Shown: positions 32,532 through 43,852, counted from the stretch's first letter. The stretch: 64,000 nucleotides of DNA from Desulfovibrio sp. JY (GCA_021730285.1 CP082962.1:3915501-3979500), one strand, 5' to 3'. Made by a program: numbers and translations. Notes: generated by a model not told the origin, from the letters alone.

Positions 32532-34079
32532 ATGCCAATACTCGATGAACGCTATTTTGATCCATTGCCGACGCCGCAGGAGATTGCCGGTTGGGATGCC
32601 GCCAGCGTTGCCGAGTGCGGCATGTCGTTTCTGGCGCTGATGGAAAACGCCAGCCGCGAGGCCATGCATGCGCTGGTCGGTGAAGTCGGGGATGTGTGCG
32701 GCAAGACGGTGCTCTTGTTGGCCGGCCCGGGCAACAACGGCGGCGACGCCGTGGCCCTGGCGCGCCATCTGGACGGCCTGGGAGCGCGGGTGACCATCGC
32801 CCTGGCCCGACCGCGCGGGCGCTACAAAGGTGCGGCCGGGTTCAATGCCCGGCTTGCGGCCAGGCTCGGCCTGCCCATGATCCCCCTGGCCAAGGCCGAT
32901 CTTTCGGGTGGGAACGGGCCGGACATCGTTGTCGACGGCCTGCTCGGCACCGGTTTTTCTGGAGAACTCCGGCAGGAAATGCGCAAGGTGGTGGAGGCGG
33001 TCAACCGGCTGGCCGGCCGGTCGTACATCTTCGCCCTGGACATTCCGTCCGGGCTTTCCGGGGCGACCGGAGCGGCCTCGCCCGTGGCCGTGACCGCCGA
33101 CGCCACGGTGACCTTCGAGGCGGCCAAAACCGGGCTGGTCGTACCCCAGGCCGCGCCCTACGTGGGCAAACTCTTGGTGCGCCAGATCGGCATTCCCCGC
33201 CGCGTCAGGAACGACCACCCGTGCCGGTCCTGGCGCATGACGCCACGGCTCGCAAGCGCCCTGCCGGCGCCTGATCCGCTGCTGCACAAGGGCTCGGCCG
33301 GCCGGGTGGTCGTTGTCGGCGGCAGCCGGGGGCTGACCGGCGCGCCGCTTTTGGCCGGACTCGGCGCGCTTCGGGCCGGGGCGGGGCTGGTCAGCGTAGC
33401 CTGTCCGGGCGCGGTGGAAATCGCGCTCAAGGCCGGGCATCCCGACGTCATGACCCTGCCCGTGGGCGCGGGCGACCATTTCGGCCCAGCCGATGCCGGG
33501 ACGATACGCGATTTCGTCGCCACGGCCGGCGCGGTAGCCCTGGGGCCGGGCCTTGGCCGCCATCCGGACACCGGGGGCTTTCTGCGCGAACTTTTGCCGC
33601 TGCCCTGCCGGCTGATCCTCGACGCCGACGCCCTGTTTTTTCTGGCCAACGATCCGGAACTGAAGGGGAAAATCGGGCCGGACACCATCATCACGCCCCA
33701 TCCCGGCGAGGCGGCCAGACTGCTCGGCTCGGACATCGCCGCCGCCCTGGCCGACCGGCTGGAAGCCGCCCGCGCCCTGGCCGCGACCTATGGCTGCGTG
33801 GCCGTGCTCAAGGGGCCGGCGACTATCGTGGCCGCGCCGGACGGCCGGGCGGCCGTAAGCCCGGTGGTCGCACCGAATCTGGCCGTGGGCGGTTCGGGCG
33901 ACGTGCTTTCAGGGCTTGCCGGGGCTGTCGCCTGTACGCCGCTTTCCCCCTTGCTTGCCGCCTGCCTTGCGGTGTATTGGCATGGCCTTGCCGGCGCGCG
34001 CCTTGCCGCCTTGTACCCCAGACGGGGCAATCTGGCCTCGGAAATTGCCGATATGCTGCCCCGAGCCCTCATGGAGTGA
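32532..34079 (+). CDS. nnr: Bifunctional NAD(P)HX epimerase/dehydratase
   Basis: A 515-residue fusion repairing hydrated NADH/NADPH. Residues 1-215 form the YjeF_N epimerase (LAGPGNNGGDAVALARHL); about 235-515 form the ADP-dependent dehydratase of carbohydrate-kinase fold, ending in the phosphate-binding AVGGSGDVLSG. The ATG at 32532 has GGAGG about nine bases upstream, at the very end of the hairpin cluster, so hairpin folding could affect its translation. The CBS gene starts three bases after its stop. Confidence 0.95.
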   Translation: MPILDERYFDPLPTPQEIAGWDAASVAECGMSFLALMENASREAMHALVGEVGDVCGKTVLLLAGPGNNGGDAVALARHLDGLGARVTIALARPRGRYKGAAGFNARLAARLGLPMIPLAKADLSGGNGPDIVVDGLLGTGFSGELRQEMRKVVEAVNRLAGRSYIFALDIPSGLSGATGAASPVAVTADATVTFEAAKTGLVVPQAAPYVGKLLVRQIGIPRRVRNDHPCRSWRMTPRLASALPAPDPLLHKGSAGRVVVVGGSRGLTGAPLLAGLGALRAGAGLVSVACPGAVEIALKAGHPDVMTLPVGAGDHFGPADAGTIRDFVATAGAVALGPGLGRHPDTGGFLRELLPLPCRLILDADALFFLANDPELKGKIGPDTIITPHPGEAARLLGSDIAAALADRLEAARALAATYGCVAVLKGPATIVAAPDGRAAVSPVVAPNLAVGGSGDVLSGLAGAVACTPLSPLLAACLAVYWHGLAGARLAALYPRRGNLASEIADMLPRALME

Positions 34080-34081
34080 CC

Positions 34082-34540
34082 ATGCTCAAAGCCAAGGACG
34101 TGATGACCACCACTGTCGTCACCATTACCGAAGACACGGAAATAAGCGCTGCGGCCAAGCTTCTCTTCGACAAGGGATTCAATGGCATGCCGGTCCTCAA
34201 TGCCAACGGCAAGCTGACCGGCATTCTCTGCCAGTCCGACCTTGTCGCCCAGCAGAAAAAACTGTCGCTGCCCTCGGTCTTTTCGCTCCTCGACGGCTTC
34301 ATTCCGCTGGGGTCCATGAAGGACCTCGACCGGGAAGTGGAAAAGATGTCGGCCCTGACCGCCGTCCACGCCATGTCCCGTAATCCGGCCACCGTTTCGC
34401 CGGACACCGACATCGACGAGGTGGCGTCGCTTATGACCGACAAGGGCTACCACACCATTCCGGTGACGGATGGGCAGGGCAAGGTGGTCGGCATTATCGG
34501 CATGAGCGATGTTCTCGGCACGCTGGTGGACAAGAAATAG
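34082..34540 (+). CDS. Twin CBS-domain protein
   Basis: A 152-residue protein of two CBS domains (about 5-60 and 95-150), each with the LKAKDVMT / VHAMSRNP entry and a P(V/I)xDxxGKxxGI strand. CBS pairs sense adenine nucleotides. It starts three bases after nnr, with GGAG upstream, and tsaE follows eight bases later, so it is cotranscribed. What it regulates is unknown; its place between NAD(P)H repair and tRNA modification genes is common in Desulfovibrio. Confidence 0.92.
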   Translation: MLKAKDVMTTTVVTITEDTEISAAAKLLFDKGFNGMPVLNANGKLTGILCQSDLVAQQKKLSLPSVFSLLDGFIPLGSMKDLDREVEKMSALTAVHAMSRNPATVSPDTDIDEVASLMTDKGYHTIPVTDGQGKVVGIIGMSDVLGTLVDKK

Positions 34541-34548
34541 TCCCGGCG

Positions 34549-35049
34549 ATGGACGCTGGTTCCCGGCAGCTGCTCCTGTCCCTGCCCGATACGGAGGCGA
34601 CCCTGTCCCTGGGCCGTAAACTGGCCGTTATCGCCTCCGATCCGGCGACACGGACGGCTTTGCTCTTGCGCGGCGGACTCGGTTCGGGCAAAACCACGCT
34701 CGTCCGGGGAATGGTGACCGCCCTTCCGGGCGGCGACGCGGCGGAAGTGGCCAGTCCGAGCTTCAACATCGTCAACGTCTACCCCACGAACCCCGAGACG
34801 TTCCACGTGGACCTGTACCGGATTGCCGGCGGCGATCCCTGCGTGGAGGAGCATCTGGAGGCAGCCGCGGACCAGGATGCCCTGGTGGTCGTGGAGTGGG
34901 CCGAATATCTCGCCCGGGCGGCCCTTCCCGCCGACCGCCTGGAAATCGACTGGCTCCCGGCCCAAGCTGGACGGCGATGCCGGATCACGGCCGCCGGAGA
35001 GCGCGGCCGGGCGGCCTTGATCGCCTTGGCCCGGTCCTTGGCCATGTAA
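34549..35049 (+). CDS. tsaE: tRNA threonylcarbamoyladenosine biosynthesis ATPase TsaE
   Basis: A 166-residue ATPase required with TsaB and TsaD for t6A at position 37 of ANN-decoding tRNAs. Walker A RGGLGSGKTT at 41-50, the SPSFNIVNVY switch, and VVEWAEYL are family hallmarks. The start is eight bases after the CBS gene. It normally pairs with tsaB/tsaD, absent here. It overlaps nothing; lysC follows after 55 nt. Confidence 0.95.
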   Translation: MDAGSRQLLLSLPDTEATLSLGRKLAVIASDPATRTALLLRGGLGSGKTTLVRGMVTALPGGDAAEVASPSFNIVNVYPTNPETFHVDLYRIAGGDPCVEEHLEAAADQDALVVVEWAEYLARAALPADRLEIDWLPAQAGRRCRITAAGERGRAALIALARSLAM

Positions 35050-35104
35050 CGGCGCGACGCCGGGACGGGAGCAGTGAGACGCTCCCGGGACCTTGGAGGC
35101 AACC

Positions 35105-36340
35105 ATGCGGATTATCGTACAAAAATACGGCGGAACGTCGGTCAAGGGCCTGGAGCGCATGCGCCTGGTCCTGGCCCGGATACAAAAGGCCCACGCCCTT
35201 GGCTACAAGCTGGTGGTGGCCCTTTCGGCCATGTCCGGCGAGACCAACAAGCTGCTGGCCCAGGCCAGGGAATTTTCCGCCGACCCCGATCCGGCCGAAC
35301 TCGACGTGCTGGTCACCACCGGCGAGCAGGCCTCGGTCGCCCTTTTCACCATGCTGGCCAAGGACGCCGGACTTCGCGTCCGCTCGCTGCTGGGCCACCA
35401 GATCCCCATCACCACCAATTCGAACTTCACCCGGGCCCGGATCATGGAGATCGACGCCCCCCACCTGCGTTCCCTGCTCGAGGACTATGACGTGCTGGTG
35501 GTGGCGGGTTTCCAGGGCGTGGACTGCCACGGCCGCGTCACCACGCTCGGCCGGGGCGGCTCGGACACCACGGGCGTGGCCCTGGCCGCGGCGCTCGAGG
35601 CCGATGTCTGCGAGATCTACACCGACGTCAACGGCGTCTTCACCACCGACCCCAACCTGTGCTCGGCCGCCCGCAAGCTCGACCGCATCTCCTATGACGA
35701 GATGCTGGAATTCTCGAGCCAGGGGGCCAAGGTCCTGCAGATCCGCTCGGTGGAACTGGCCAAGAAATTCAATGTCCCGGTCCGGGTGCGCTCGACATTC
35801 ACCGACGATCCCGGCACGCTGGTCACTTCGGAGGATACGGAAATGGAAGACGTCCTGGTTTCGGGCATCGCCTACGACAAGGACCAGTGCCGCATCACGG
35901 TGCGCAACGTCAAAGACACCCCCGGGGTTGCGGCCGCCATCTTCGCCCCCATCGCCGAGGCCGGCATCCTGGTGGACATGATCATCCAAAACACCGGGCG
36001 CGACGGCCACACGGACATGACCTTCACCATCTCCCGGGCCAACCTCGACAAGACCCTGTCCATCCTCGACCATCTGCGCCCCGAAATCAGCGCCGACGAG
36101 ATCCAGCACGATATCCACGTGTGCAAGGTGTCGGTCATCGGCGTCGGCATGCGCAGCCATTCCGGGGTCGCCTCCACGATGTTCACCTTGCTCAAAAAGG
36201 AAAACATCAACATCCTCATGATCGCCACCTCGGAGATCAAGATCACCTGTCTGATCGAGGAAAAATACCTCGAGCTGGCCGTGCGCACCCTGCACGACGC
36301 CTTCGGGCTGGGCGAAGGCCCGGCCGTGGCCTGCGTCTAG
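35105..36340 (+). CDS. lysC: Aspartate kinase
   Basis: A 411-residue monofunctional aspartokinase, the first step toward lysine, threonine and methionine. N-terminal kinase motif VQKYGGTSVKG at 5-15, catalytic GRGGSDTTG, and two ACT domains (about 265-411) for feedback control (KVSVIGVGMRSHSGVA). GGAGG precedes the ATG. No lysine riboswitch is seen in the short leader. cimA follows 126 nt downstream. Confidence 0.96.
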   Translation: MRIIVQKYGGTSVKGLERMRLVLARIQKAHALGYKLVVALSAMSGETNKLLAQAREFSADPDPAELDVLVTTGEQASVALFTMLAKDAGLRVRSLLGHQIPITTNSNFTRARIMEIDAPHLRSLLEDYDVLVVAGFQGVDCHGRVTTLGRGGSDTTGVALAAALEADVCEIYTDVNGVFTTDPNLCSAARKLDRISYDEMLEFSSQGAKVLQIRSVELAKKFNVPVRVRSTFTDDPGTLVTSEDTEMEDVLVSGIAYDKDQCRITVRNVKDTPGVAAAIFAPIAEAGILVDMIIQNTGRDGHTDMTFTISRANLDKTLSILDHLRPEISADEIQHDIHVCKVSVIGVGMRSHSGVASTMFTLLKKENINILMIATSEIKITCLIEEKYLELAVRTLHDAFGLGEGPAVACV

Positions 36341-36466
36341 ACGACGCGGCCCGCTCATAACGCCTTGCGGCCGTTGTCCATGGCGACGGCCGCGAGGGCA
36401 ATCCCCCGCCGGAATTCGCCGCATGGCCCTTGGGCCGAAGGCTCCGGCGGCAATCAGGAATATCCC

Positions 36467-38095
<1,629 letters not shown>

Positions 38096-38151
38096 CCCGC
38101 ATCCCGCTCCGGTGATGGGGCGGGCGACAGGTGGGAAGACGGGCGAACGAC

Positions 38152-39225
38152 ATGGGTCTGGTGCGATTTCTTCTGGCCGCGACTGTGGTGATCAACCACA
38201 CCGGCCCCCTGTACGGCTTGGTCTTTACCGACGCCTACATGGCCATCAAGATATTCTTCATCATCTCCGGCTTTTATATGGCGCTTATCCTGTCGGAGAA
38301 ATACACGGGACCGGGGCGCTACCGCCTCTTTTACGGGAACCGCTGGTTGCGGCTTTTCCCACCGTACTGGGTGGTGCTCGCCTTCTCCCTTGGCGTGTCG
38401 CTTTTTTTCGCCACGTTCCTGCACACGTCCCTGCTCATCGGGCCGTGGCGGACCTGGCTGCACGATCTCTCGCCCACGACAGTGGCCGCGCTGGTGACGG
38501 CCAACATCACCATCGTCGGTCAGGATCTGCTCTTTTTCACCAACCTCAACCACGCTTCGGGAACGCTCGCCTTCACCTGGGACGCCCTGTACCGGGCCAC
38601 ACCGGGCTGGTTTTTCCTGCTCACGCCCCAGACATGGACCATCTCGCTGGAACTGCTGTTCTACCTGCTGGCCCCCTGGCTGGTGCGGCGCTCCAACCTG
38701 TTTTTGGCCACCATCATCGGCCTGAGTTTTGGACTGCGATCCCTGGTCTACCTGGACAAACTGCCTTTCGACCCCTGGAAGCAACGCTTTTTCCCGGTCG
38801 AATGCGGCTTTTTCCTGCTCGGTATCCTGTCCTATCGCCTGTACGCGGCGCTGAAGCCCGTGCCCATCGCCCGCCAAATCCTGTGGACGGTCAGCGGCCT
38901 CTATGTGGCGGCCATCCTCGGCTACCAGTTTCTGCCCGGAACACTGGGCAAGGAATACTACCTCTACGCCACCACGGCGCTTTCCATCCCGTTCCTCTTT
39001 TTGCTGACCAAAAAGATGCGGTTCGACCGGGCCCTTGGTGAGCTGTCCTACCCCATGTACATCTCCCATTGGACGGTCGTCATGCTGATCGAGTATTTCT
39101 ACGGCAGACGAAACCTGCCGCTGGTCGCCTTGGCGGCCACCATCGTCTTTTGCCTGGCGCTCAACCGGCTGGTGACCACACCCCTTGAGCGGCTGCGCCA
39201 GGAGCGGGTGCTGCGTCGCCGCTAA
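38152..39225 (+). CDS. Acyltransferase-3 family integral membrane protein
   Basis: A 357-residue membrane acyltransferase of the OafA/WecH family, with about ten hydrophobic helices. Motifs include the early His in VINHTG, FFIISGFYM, and NRWLRLFPPYW; together these mark the family, which O-acetylates sugars of lipopolysaccharide or capsule. ATG 38152 begins the conserved MGLVRFLLA; an in-frame GTG at 38131 is possible and neither has an ideal ribosome site. Alone at the end of the cimA run. Confidence 0.88.
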   Translation: MGLVRFLLAATVVINHTGPLYGLVFTDAYMAIKIFFIISGFYMALILSEKYTGPGRYRLFYGNRWLRLFPPYWVVLAFSLGVSLFFATFLHTSLLIGPWRTWLHDLSPTTVAALVTANITIVGQDLLFFTNLNHASGTLAFTWDALYRATPGWFFLLTPQTWTISLELLFYLLAPWLVRRSNLFLATIIGLSFGLRSLVYLDKLPFDPWKQRFFPVECGFFLLGILSYRLYAALKPVPIARQILWTVSGLYVAAILGYQFLPGTLGKEYYLYATTALSIPFLFLLTKKMRFDRALGELSYPMYISHWTVVMLIEYFYGRRNLPLVALAATIVFCLALNRLVTTPLERLRQERVLRRR

Positions 39226-39312
39226 CAGGCCGCCATAAAAAGCTTCTTCCGCTTTCGTACTCCCTGTGGTAGATTGATTGCGCGAAAAAACCGCAACCAC
39301 GAGGAGTCCGCC

Positions 39313-39765
39313 ATGGTCCAGATCAAGACAATCGTCTGCGCACTGGATTTTTCCGAGGTCAGCCCCAAGGTGGCCGAATACGCCAAGAGCCTGGCCGAAG
39401 CCTGCGGGGCCAAGATCGTGGCCCTGTACGTGGCCCCGTCCCTGACCCAGTATGTGGAGTTCCACGTCCAGGCCAGCTACATCGACGACTTCGTCACCGG
39501 CATCGTCAGCGGCGCCACGGACACCATGAATTCCTTCGTCAAGGAATACTTCCAGGGCGTCCCGGTCGAGTCGCGGGTGGTCTCGGGCTATGCGGCCGAG
39601 GAAATCGTTGCCGTGGCCGAGGAAGTGGGCGCCGACATTATCGTGCTCGGCACCCACGGCCGCAAGGGCCTCGACAAGATCCTTTTTGGCTCGGTGGCGG
39701 AAAAAGTCATCAAGACGGCCAAGATACCCGTCCTGTCCATGCGGCCCGAGGGCAAGGGAGACTAG
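39313..39765 (+). CDS. Universal stress protein UspA family
   Basis: A 150-residue Usp domain with the ATP-binding signature GTHGRKGLDKILFGS (G-2x-G-9x-G-S) near 113-127, so an ATP-binding subtype. Opening TIVCALDFSEVSPK is typical. GAGGAG before the ATG. Single gene with a 87-nt upstream gap. Confidence 0.93.
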   Translation: MVQIKTIVCALDFSEVSPKVAEYAKSLAEACGAKIVALYVAPSLTQYVEFHVQASYIDDFVTGIVSGATDTMNSFVKEYFQGVPVESRVVSGYAAEEIVAVAEEVGADIIVLGTHGRKGLDKILFGSVAEKVIKTAKIPVLSMRPEGKGD

Positions 39766-39795
39766 CCGGATGCCGCACCTCCCCGGGGCCATCAC

Positions 39796-40614
39796 GTGTT
39801 AAATGATGGCCCCAGGACGCGGCTGCGTCGCTACGGCCCGCCGCCGTATCGCCTGGCCGTGTTGCATGGCGGACCTGGCGCGACCGGTGAGGCGGGCCCG
39901 GTGGCCAAATGGCTCTCCCGCCATGAAGGCGTGCTTGAGCCGCTCCAGACCGCCGATTCCGTTACCGGGCAAATCGACGAGCTGGCCGCCTGCCTGGAAC
40001 AGGAGGCGGACGGCCCGGTCACGCTGATCGGCCATTCCTGGGGGGCTTGGCTCGGCGTGCTCGTGGCTGGGCGCTATCCCGGTCTGGTCAAAAAGCTCAT
40101 CCTCGTCGGCAGCGGCCCGTTTTTGGCCCGCTATGCCCCCGCCATCATGGAAACACGGCTCGGCCGCCTGGAACCGTCGCAGCGCCAGGAAATGCTGGCG
40201 TTTTTCACCTCAGGCTCCGCGATGGACGAGGCAGCCCTGGCCCGCCTGGGCAGCCTGCTCGAGCGAAGCGACGCCTATGATCCCCTACCAGCCGGGGAAG
40301 ATGCACTCCCCGCCCCGCCTTGCGTCTTCACGGCCGACATCAACGCCAGCGTCTGGCCCCAGGCGGCGGCCCTGCGCCAAAGCGGCGAGCTGCTGCGCGT
40401 CGCCTTGTCGCTTTCCTGTCCCATAACCGCCATCCATGGCGACCATGACCCCCACCCCGTGGCCGGCGTGGCCGAGCCCCTGTCCGGTCTGGCCGGGTTT
40501 CGTCTGGTCGTGCTGCCCCGTTGCGGACACACGCCCTGGCGGGAACGGCAGGCCCGCGAGCCTTTTTTCGAGGCCCTGTCCGTGGCCATCGGCGCCAAGG
40601 CCGCGTCCACCTAG
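39796..40614 (+). CDS. Alpha/beta-hydrolase (proline iminopeptidase-like)
   Basis: A 272-residue hydrolase: oxyanion loop LHGGPGA at 23-29, nucleophile GHSWGAWLG (about 79-87), and C-terminal Asp in HGDHDPH and His in RCGHTPW. HGGPG and GHSWG resemble proline iminopeptidases, but the cap region is short. The start is uncertain: GTG 39796 begins the frame with no ribosome site, and no better start is clear. Thirty nt downstream of the stress-protein gene. Confidence 0.8.
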   Translation: MLNDGPRTRLRRYGPPPYRLAVLHGGPGATGEAGPVAKWLSRHEGVLEPLQTADSVTGQIDELAACLEQEADGPVTLIGHSWGAWLGVLVAGRYPGLVKKLILVGSGPFLARYAPAIMETRLGRLEPSQRQEMLAFFTSGSAMDEAALARLGSLLERSDAYDPLPAGEDALPAPPCVFTADINASVWPQAAALRQSGELLRVALSLSCPITAIHGDHDPHPVAGVAEPLSGLAGFRLVVLPRCGHTPWRERQAREPFFEALSVAIGAKAAST

Positions 40615-40740
40615 GCCTTCCCAGCCGCCGCCTGTCCTGGCACGGCATCGCTTTACAGAATTGTTCGATACACTTCCCGACCGTCGCATGCCAGCGCCCG
40701 GCAAGCCGACCGGGCCCCTGCAACGGAGCCCCGACAGTCA

Positions 40741-40870
40741 TCCATAAAATGGTAAATATTAACATATAGTTACAATACTATTTATTCCTTCCTTTTTTTT
40801 GTCGTTGCTTTTTGCTCCAGAAGCGTTAAGTGGTAGCCGAGTTGAATTTTAGCTTTTTTGTCAAAAAGGA
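40741..40870. other. AT-rich island upstream of a small gene
   Basis: This 130-nt stretch is markedly AT-rich (AATATTAACATATAG, TTTTTTTTGTCG) against a GC-rich background. It follows about 125 nt of ordinary intergenic DNA after the hydrolase and ends at the ribosome site of the gene at 40879. It probably holds that gene's promoter, but no clear -35/-10 pair stands out. Confidence 0.4.
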
Positions 40871-40878
40871 GAGACCTC

Positions 40879-41127
40879 GTGCAGAAGCAAACCCTGGAAA
40901 AAGTGTTCGAATACGCCTCATCCCCGGTTCACGGCACCCTTTCGCGCAAACTGCGTAAGGGCGTGAAACTCCAGATCAACGAAGGCAAGTTGTTCGAAGC
41001 CGCCACGCTTTTTCTCGGCGATGAATTCGTGCGCATCACCGAGAAGCTGGGCGAGGAAACCCGCAACACCTACTACGCCTGGGACAAGATCTGCTGCGTG
41101 AGCACCGTCGGCAAGGTCGAAGAATAA
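40879..41127 (+). CDS. Small uncharacterised protein
   Basis: An 82-residue basic/acidic mixed protein starting at GTG, with AAAAAGGAGAG before it. The frame is open from TTG 40858, but that lies in the ribosome site. Sequence ends ICCVSTVGKVEE; no domain recognised. An AT-rich upstream region and a strong terminator at 41221 frame it as a single highly expressed transcript. Confidence 0.75.
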   Translation: MQKQTLEKVFEYASSPVHGTLSRKLRKGVKLQINEGKLFEAATLFLGDEFVRITEKLGEETRNTYYAWDKICCVSTVGKVEE

Positions 41128-41220
41128 AAAACACGCCGCGTCGCGACCGGTAACGCATGCCGGACGCGAAGCTTGCCCAATTTGGTCCACGCCGGCCCCC
41201 CCTCTCCCGACGCGGACCAC

Positions 41221-41258
41221 ACGCCGCCCCATCTCTCCACGGGGCGGCGTTCTTTTTT
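41221..41258 (+). terminator. Rho-independent terminator
   Basis: Perfect 10-bp stem ACGCCGCCCC / GGGGCGGCGT with a 10-nt loop, followed by TCTTTTTT. Ends the transcript of the small gene at 40879. Confidence 0.88.
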
Positions 41259-41372
41259 CCAAATTTGTCATCCCAACTTCCTTCCTGACCAACCGAAGGC
41301 GACAGGCCGGTTGCCAAACCCGGGAACATACTTATCAGGTCAACGAGGGAGTCGCAGAGAAAGGAGGACTTC

Positions 41373-41576
41373 ATGCAACAACTCAAGCACATCTATAAGG
41401 GGTATTCCATCGAACTCACCCCAGAGAGCAACTACTGTTCCGCCTTTGCCATCGACGTCCGGGACGAGACGGGACACCTGCTTTCCCATATGGGCGCGGC
41501 CGGCAAGACCGAGGAAAACGCCGTTGCCCGGGGCAGGGAACTCATCGACTTCGAAGAGGCGTATCAACAGCACTAG
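41373..41576 (+). CDS. Small uncharacterised protein
   Basis: A 67-residue protein (MQQLKHIYKGYSIEL...) with an ideal AAGGAGG eight bases before the ATG. The YKGYSIEL / CSAFAIDV alternation suggests a small beta-rich fold. No domain known to me. Short upstream region (41259-41372) shows no clear promoter. Confidence 0.7.
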   Translation: MQQLKHIYKGYSIELTPESNYCSAFAIDVRDETGHLLSHMGAAGKTEENAVARGRELIDFEEAYQQH

Positions 41577-41710
41577 CGCCCCTTTCACCAAGGAGGCCGC
41601 GGAAACCTTGTCTTAGCCAAGGTCCTGCGCGCTTCCTTGGTGCTCATCACCCAACAAGATGCTCTTTGCTGTAACGATCCCAAAGAAATAAAATTTAGGA
41701 AGGGGAGAGC

Positions 41711-41752
41711 GCGAGAGGGGAGAACCCTTTATAAAGGGTTTCCCCTCTCACA
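41711..41752 (-). repeat. Palindromic element, copy 5 (upstream of cobW, reversed)
   Basis: Same family as at 1950, but in reverse orientation: AAATTTAGGAAGGGGAGAGC tail precedes the GCGAGAGGGG/CCCCTCTCAC stem. There is no minus-strand gene ending here, so this copy breaks the rule that the element follows a stop codon in gene orientation. Confidence 0.75.
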
Positions 41753-41849
41753 CCCTCTTCTCCTCTTCTCCTCCCCCCACATCCGCTTTCTTTTCAAATC
41801 GCCGCTTTGGTGCTACCCCCGGGACCCTATCGCAACGAGGGGGCAGCTT

Positions 41850-42833
41850 ATGCGTTCCATACCCGTCACGGTCCTGACCGGCTTTCTCGGCGCCGGCAAA
41901 ACCACCCTGCTCAACCGGGTGCTTTCCGAAAACCACGGTCGCCATTTCGCGGTCATCGTCAACGAATTCGGTGAAATCGGCATCGACAACGAGCTGGTCG
42001 TCTCCTCCGACGAGGAGATCTACCTCATGAACAACGGCTGCATCTGCTGCTCGGTGCGCGGCGACCTGATCCGGGTGCTCTCCGGGTTGGCCAGACGCCG
42101 GGGGGCCTTCGACGCCGTGCTTTTGGAAACTACCGGCCTGGCCGATCCCGCCGCCATCATCCAGACCTTCGCCATGGACGAGGACACCCGGGATGCCTTC
42201 ACCCTCGACTCCGTGACCACCGTCGTGGACGCGGTCCATTTTCCGCGCCATGTGGCCGAGAACAGGCAGGCCCTGGAACAGGTCGTCTATGCCGACCTCG
42301 TCATCTGCAACAAGGCCGACCTAATCGACGACGCGGCCATCAAGGACATCGAGGCCACGGTGCGGCGGCTTAACGACACGGCCGAGATCGTGGCCGCCGT
42401 GCGCTGCGACCTACCCATCGCCAAGCTTCTCGACCGCAAGGCCTTCGATATCGGCCGCATGCTTTTCGGCAATCCGGCCCTGGCCGCCGCGCCCGGGCAT
42501 GTCCATACCCACGAGCACGACCACGGCATTCAGAGCATGAGCTTCACCCTTGACACCCCGCTCGACCCCGAAAAGCTCGGAACCTTCCTGGCCGACCTGC
42601 TGCGGGAGCACGGCCAGGACATCTACCGCTGCAAGGGCATCATGGATGTGGCCGGCACCAGCCAGCGTTTCATTTTCCAGGGGGTGCACATGTACCTGGA
42701 GACCGCCTGGGGCGCGCCCTGGAAGGATGAGGAGGCGCACACGAGCAAGGCCGTGTTCATCGGCCGGGGGCTCGACCGGGATCTGGTGGAAAAGGGGCTG
42801 GCCGCCAGCGCGGCCAAAGGGGGCGCGGCATGA
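41850..42833 (+). CDS. CobW/G3E family GTPase (putative metallochaperone)
   Basis: A 327-residue G3E GTPase: Walker [10 protein letters not shown] (11-19), the metal-binding C64-I-C66-C67 of the [11 protein letters not shown] block, NKADL for guanine, and a His-rich segment [10 protein letters not shown] (about 217-226) before the CobW C-terminal domain. Such proteins move zinc, cobalt or other metals to target enzymes. The ribosome site is weak (GAGGGGGCAGCTT). The WD40 gene downstream starts within its stop codon (ATGA). I see no clear Zur box upstream. Confidence 0.9.
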   Translation: MRSIPVTVLTGFLGAGKTTLLNRVLSENHGRHFAVIVNEFGEIGIDNELVVSSDEEIYLMNNGCICCSVRGDLIRVLSGLARRRGAFDAVLLETTGLADPAAIIQTFAMDEDTRDAFTLDSVTTVVDAVHFPRHVAENRQALEQVVYADLVICNKADLIDDAAIKDIEATVRRLNDTAEIVAAVRCDLPIAKLLDRKAFDIGRMLFGNPALAAAPGHVHTHEHDHGIQSMSFTLDTPLDPEKLGTFLADLLREHGQDIYRCKGIMDVAGTSQRFIFQGVHMYLETAWGAPWKDEEAHTSKAVFIGRGLDRDLVEKGLAASAAKGGAA

Positions 42834-43852
42834 GCTTTGCGCCCGATGCCGAACTGCCGGGACTGCAACGGACCGATTTCGGGGCCTATGTCGCGGCTTG
42901 CGCCGTCAGCCCCGACGGGTCCGTGGCCGCCTTCGCCCTGGGCGACGGACGGTTGGCCCTTGCCGCCGTGGCCACGGGCGAGACAGCCTTTGTCGCGGCC
43001 CATTCCGGCGCGACGGCGTGTCTGGCCGCAACGCCTCTGGGGTTTATGACCGGCGGCGATGACGGCCGGGTCGCCCTGATCGACGTGTCCGGCCGGACGC
43101 GGGAACTGGCCGCCTTTCCCGGGCAGTGGATCGAACACGTGGCCGCCAGCCGCGATGGACGCGTCCTGGCTGCCGCCTGCGGCAAACAGGTCGTGCTCTT
43201 TGCTCCCGACACCCTGGCCCCGACCCAGCTGTCGCCGCTGCCAAGCGCCATCGGGGGGCTGGCCGTCAGCCCCGACGGCCGGACCCTGGCCGCGACCCAC
43301 TACGGCGGCGTCACGGTCTACGCCCCGCCCCGTCCGGACTGCCCGGGCAACACCTTTGACGGCCCGGGTTCGAATCTGGTCGTGGTCTTTTCCAGGGACG
43401 GGGCCAAGATGGCCTGCGCCACCCAGGACAAGAGCGTGCGCGTCTACGACCTGGACCGGGCGGCGGGGTACCTGCTGGAAGGCTATCCGGCCAAGGTGCG
43501 CTGTCTGGAATTTTCCCTGGAAGGCGATCTGCTGTGGACCGGCGGCGAGCAGGCCTTCGTCGCCTGGCCGGTGGATGCGGCCGCTTCCCCGGCGGACCGG
43601 GAAGCCACCGTGTTCGGGGCCTTCGAGCACGGGCTCCTGGGGAGCCTGGCCGTGCATCCCGCGCTGCCGCTGGTGGCCGGCGGTTTCGACGGCGGCGTGG
43701 TGTTTCTCGGCAGCCCCGAGCGCAAGGCCGCTGCCCCTCTTTTCGCCATCTCCAACCGCCGGGTCACCTGCCTCGCCTGGTCGCCCGACGGCCGGCGACT
43801 CGTCGGCGGCGGCGACGACGGCGCGGCGTTCTATATGGATATGGCGGGGTAG
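42830..43852 (+). CDS. WD40-repeat protein coupled to the CobW GTPase
   Basis: A 340-residue protein of six to seven WD40-like blades (repeated SPDGR.(L/V)A and G.(D/G).V units) with no signal peptide. It begins at ATGA overlapping the CobW stop, so the two are made together. WD40 propellers scaffold protein complexes; CobW-WD40 gene pairs also occur in alphaproteobacteria, suggesting the propeller helps the chaperone dock on its client. Function inferred from linkage. Confidence 0.82.
   Translation: MSFAPDAELPGLQRTDFGAYVAACAVSPDGSVAAFALGDGRLALAAVATGETAFVAAHSGATACLAATPLGFMTGGDDGRVALIDVSGRTRELAAFPGQWIEHVAASRDGRVLAAACGKQVVLFAPDTLAPTQLSPLPSAIGGLAVSPDGRTLAATHYGGVTVYAPPRPDCPGNTFDGPGSNLVVVFSRDGAKMACATQDKSVRVYDLDRAAGYLLEGYPAKVRCLEFSLEGDLLWTGGEQAFVAWPVDAAASPADREATVFGAFEHGLLGSLAVHPALPLVAGGFDGGVVFLGSPERKAAAPLFAISNRRVTCLAWSPDGRRLVGGGDDGAAFYMDMAG

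Noticed and set aside
35050-35104. Lysine riboswitch in front of lysC
   Set aside because: The leader is 55 nt and far too short for the lysine riboswitch.
41221-41258. Small regulatory RNA between two short genes
   Set aside because: The structure is a standard terminator of the gene at 40879; no separate promoter was seen.
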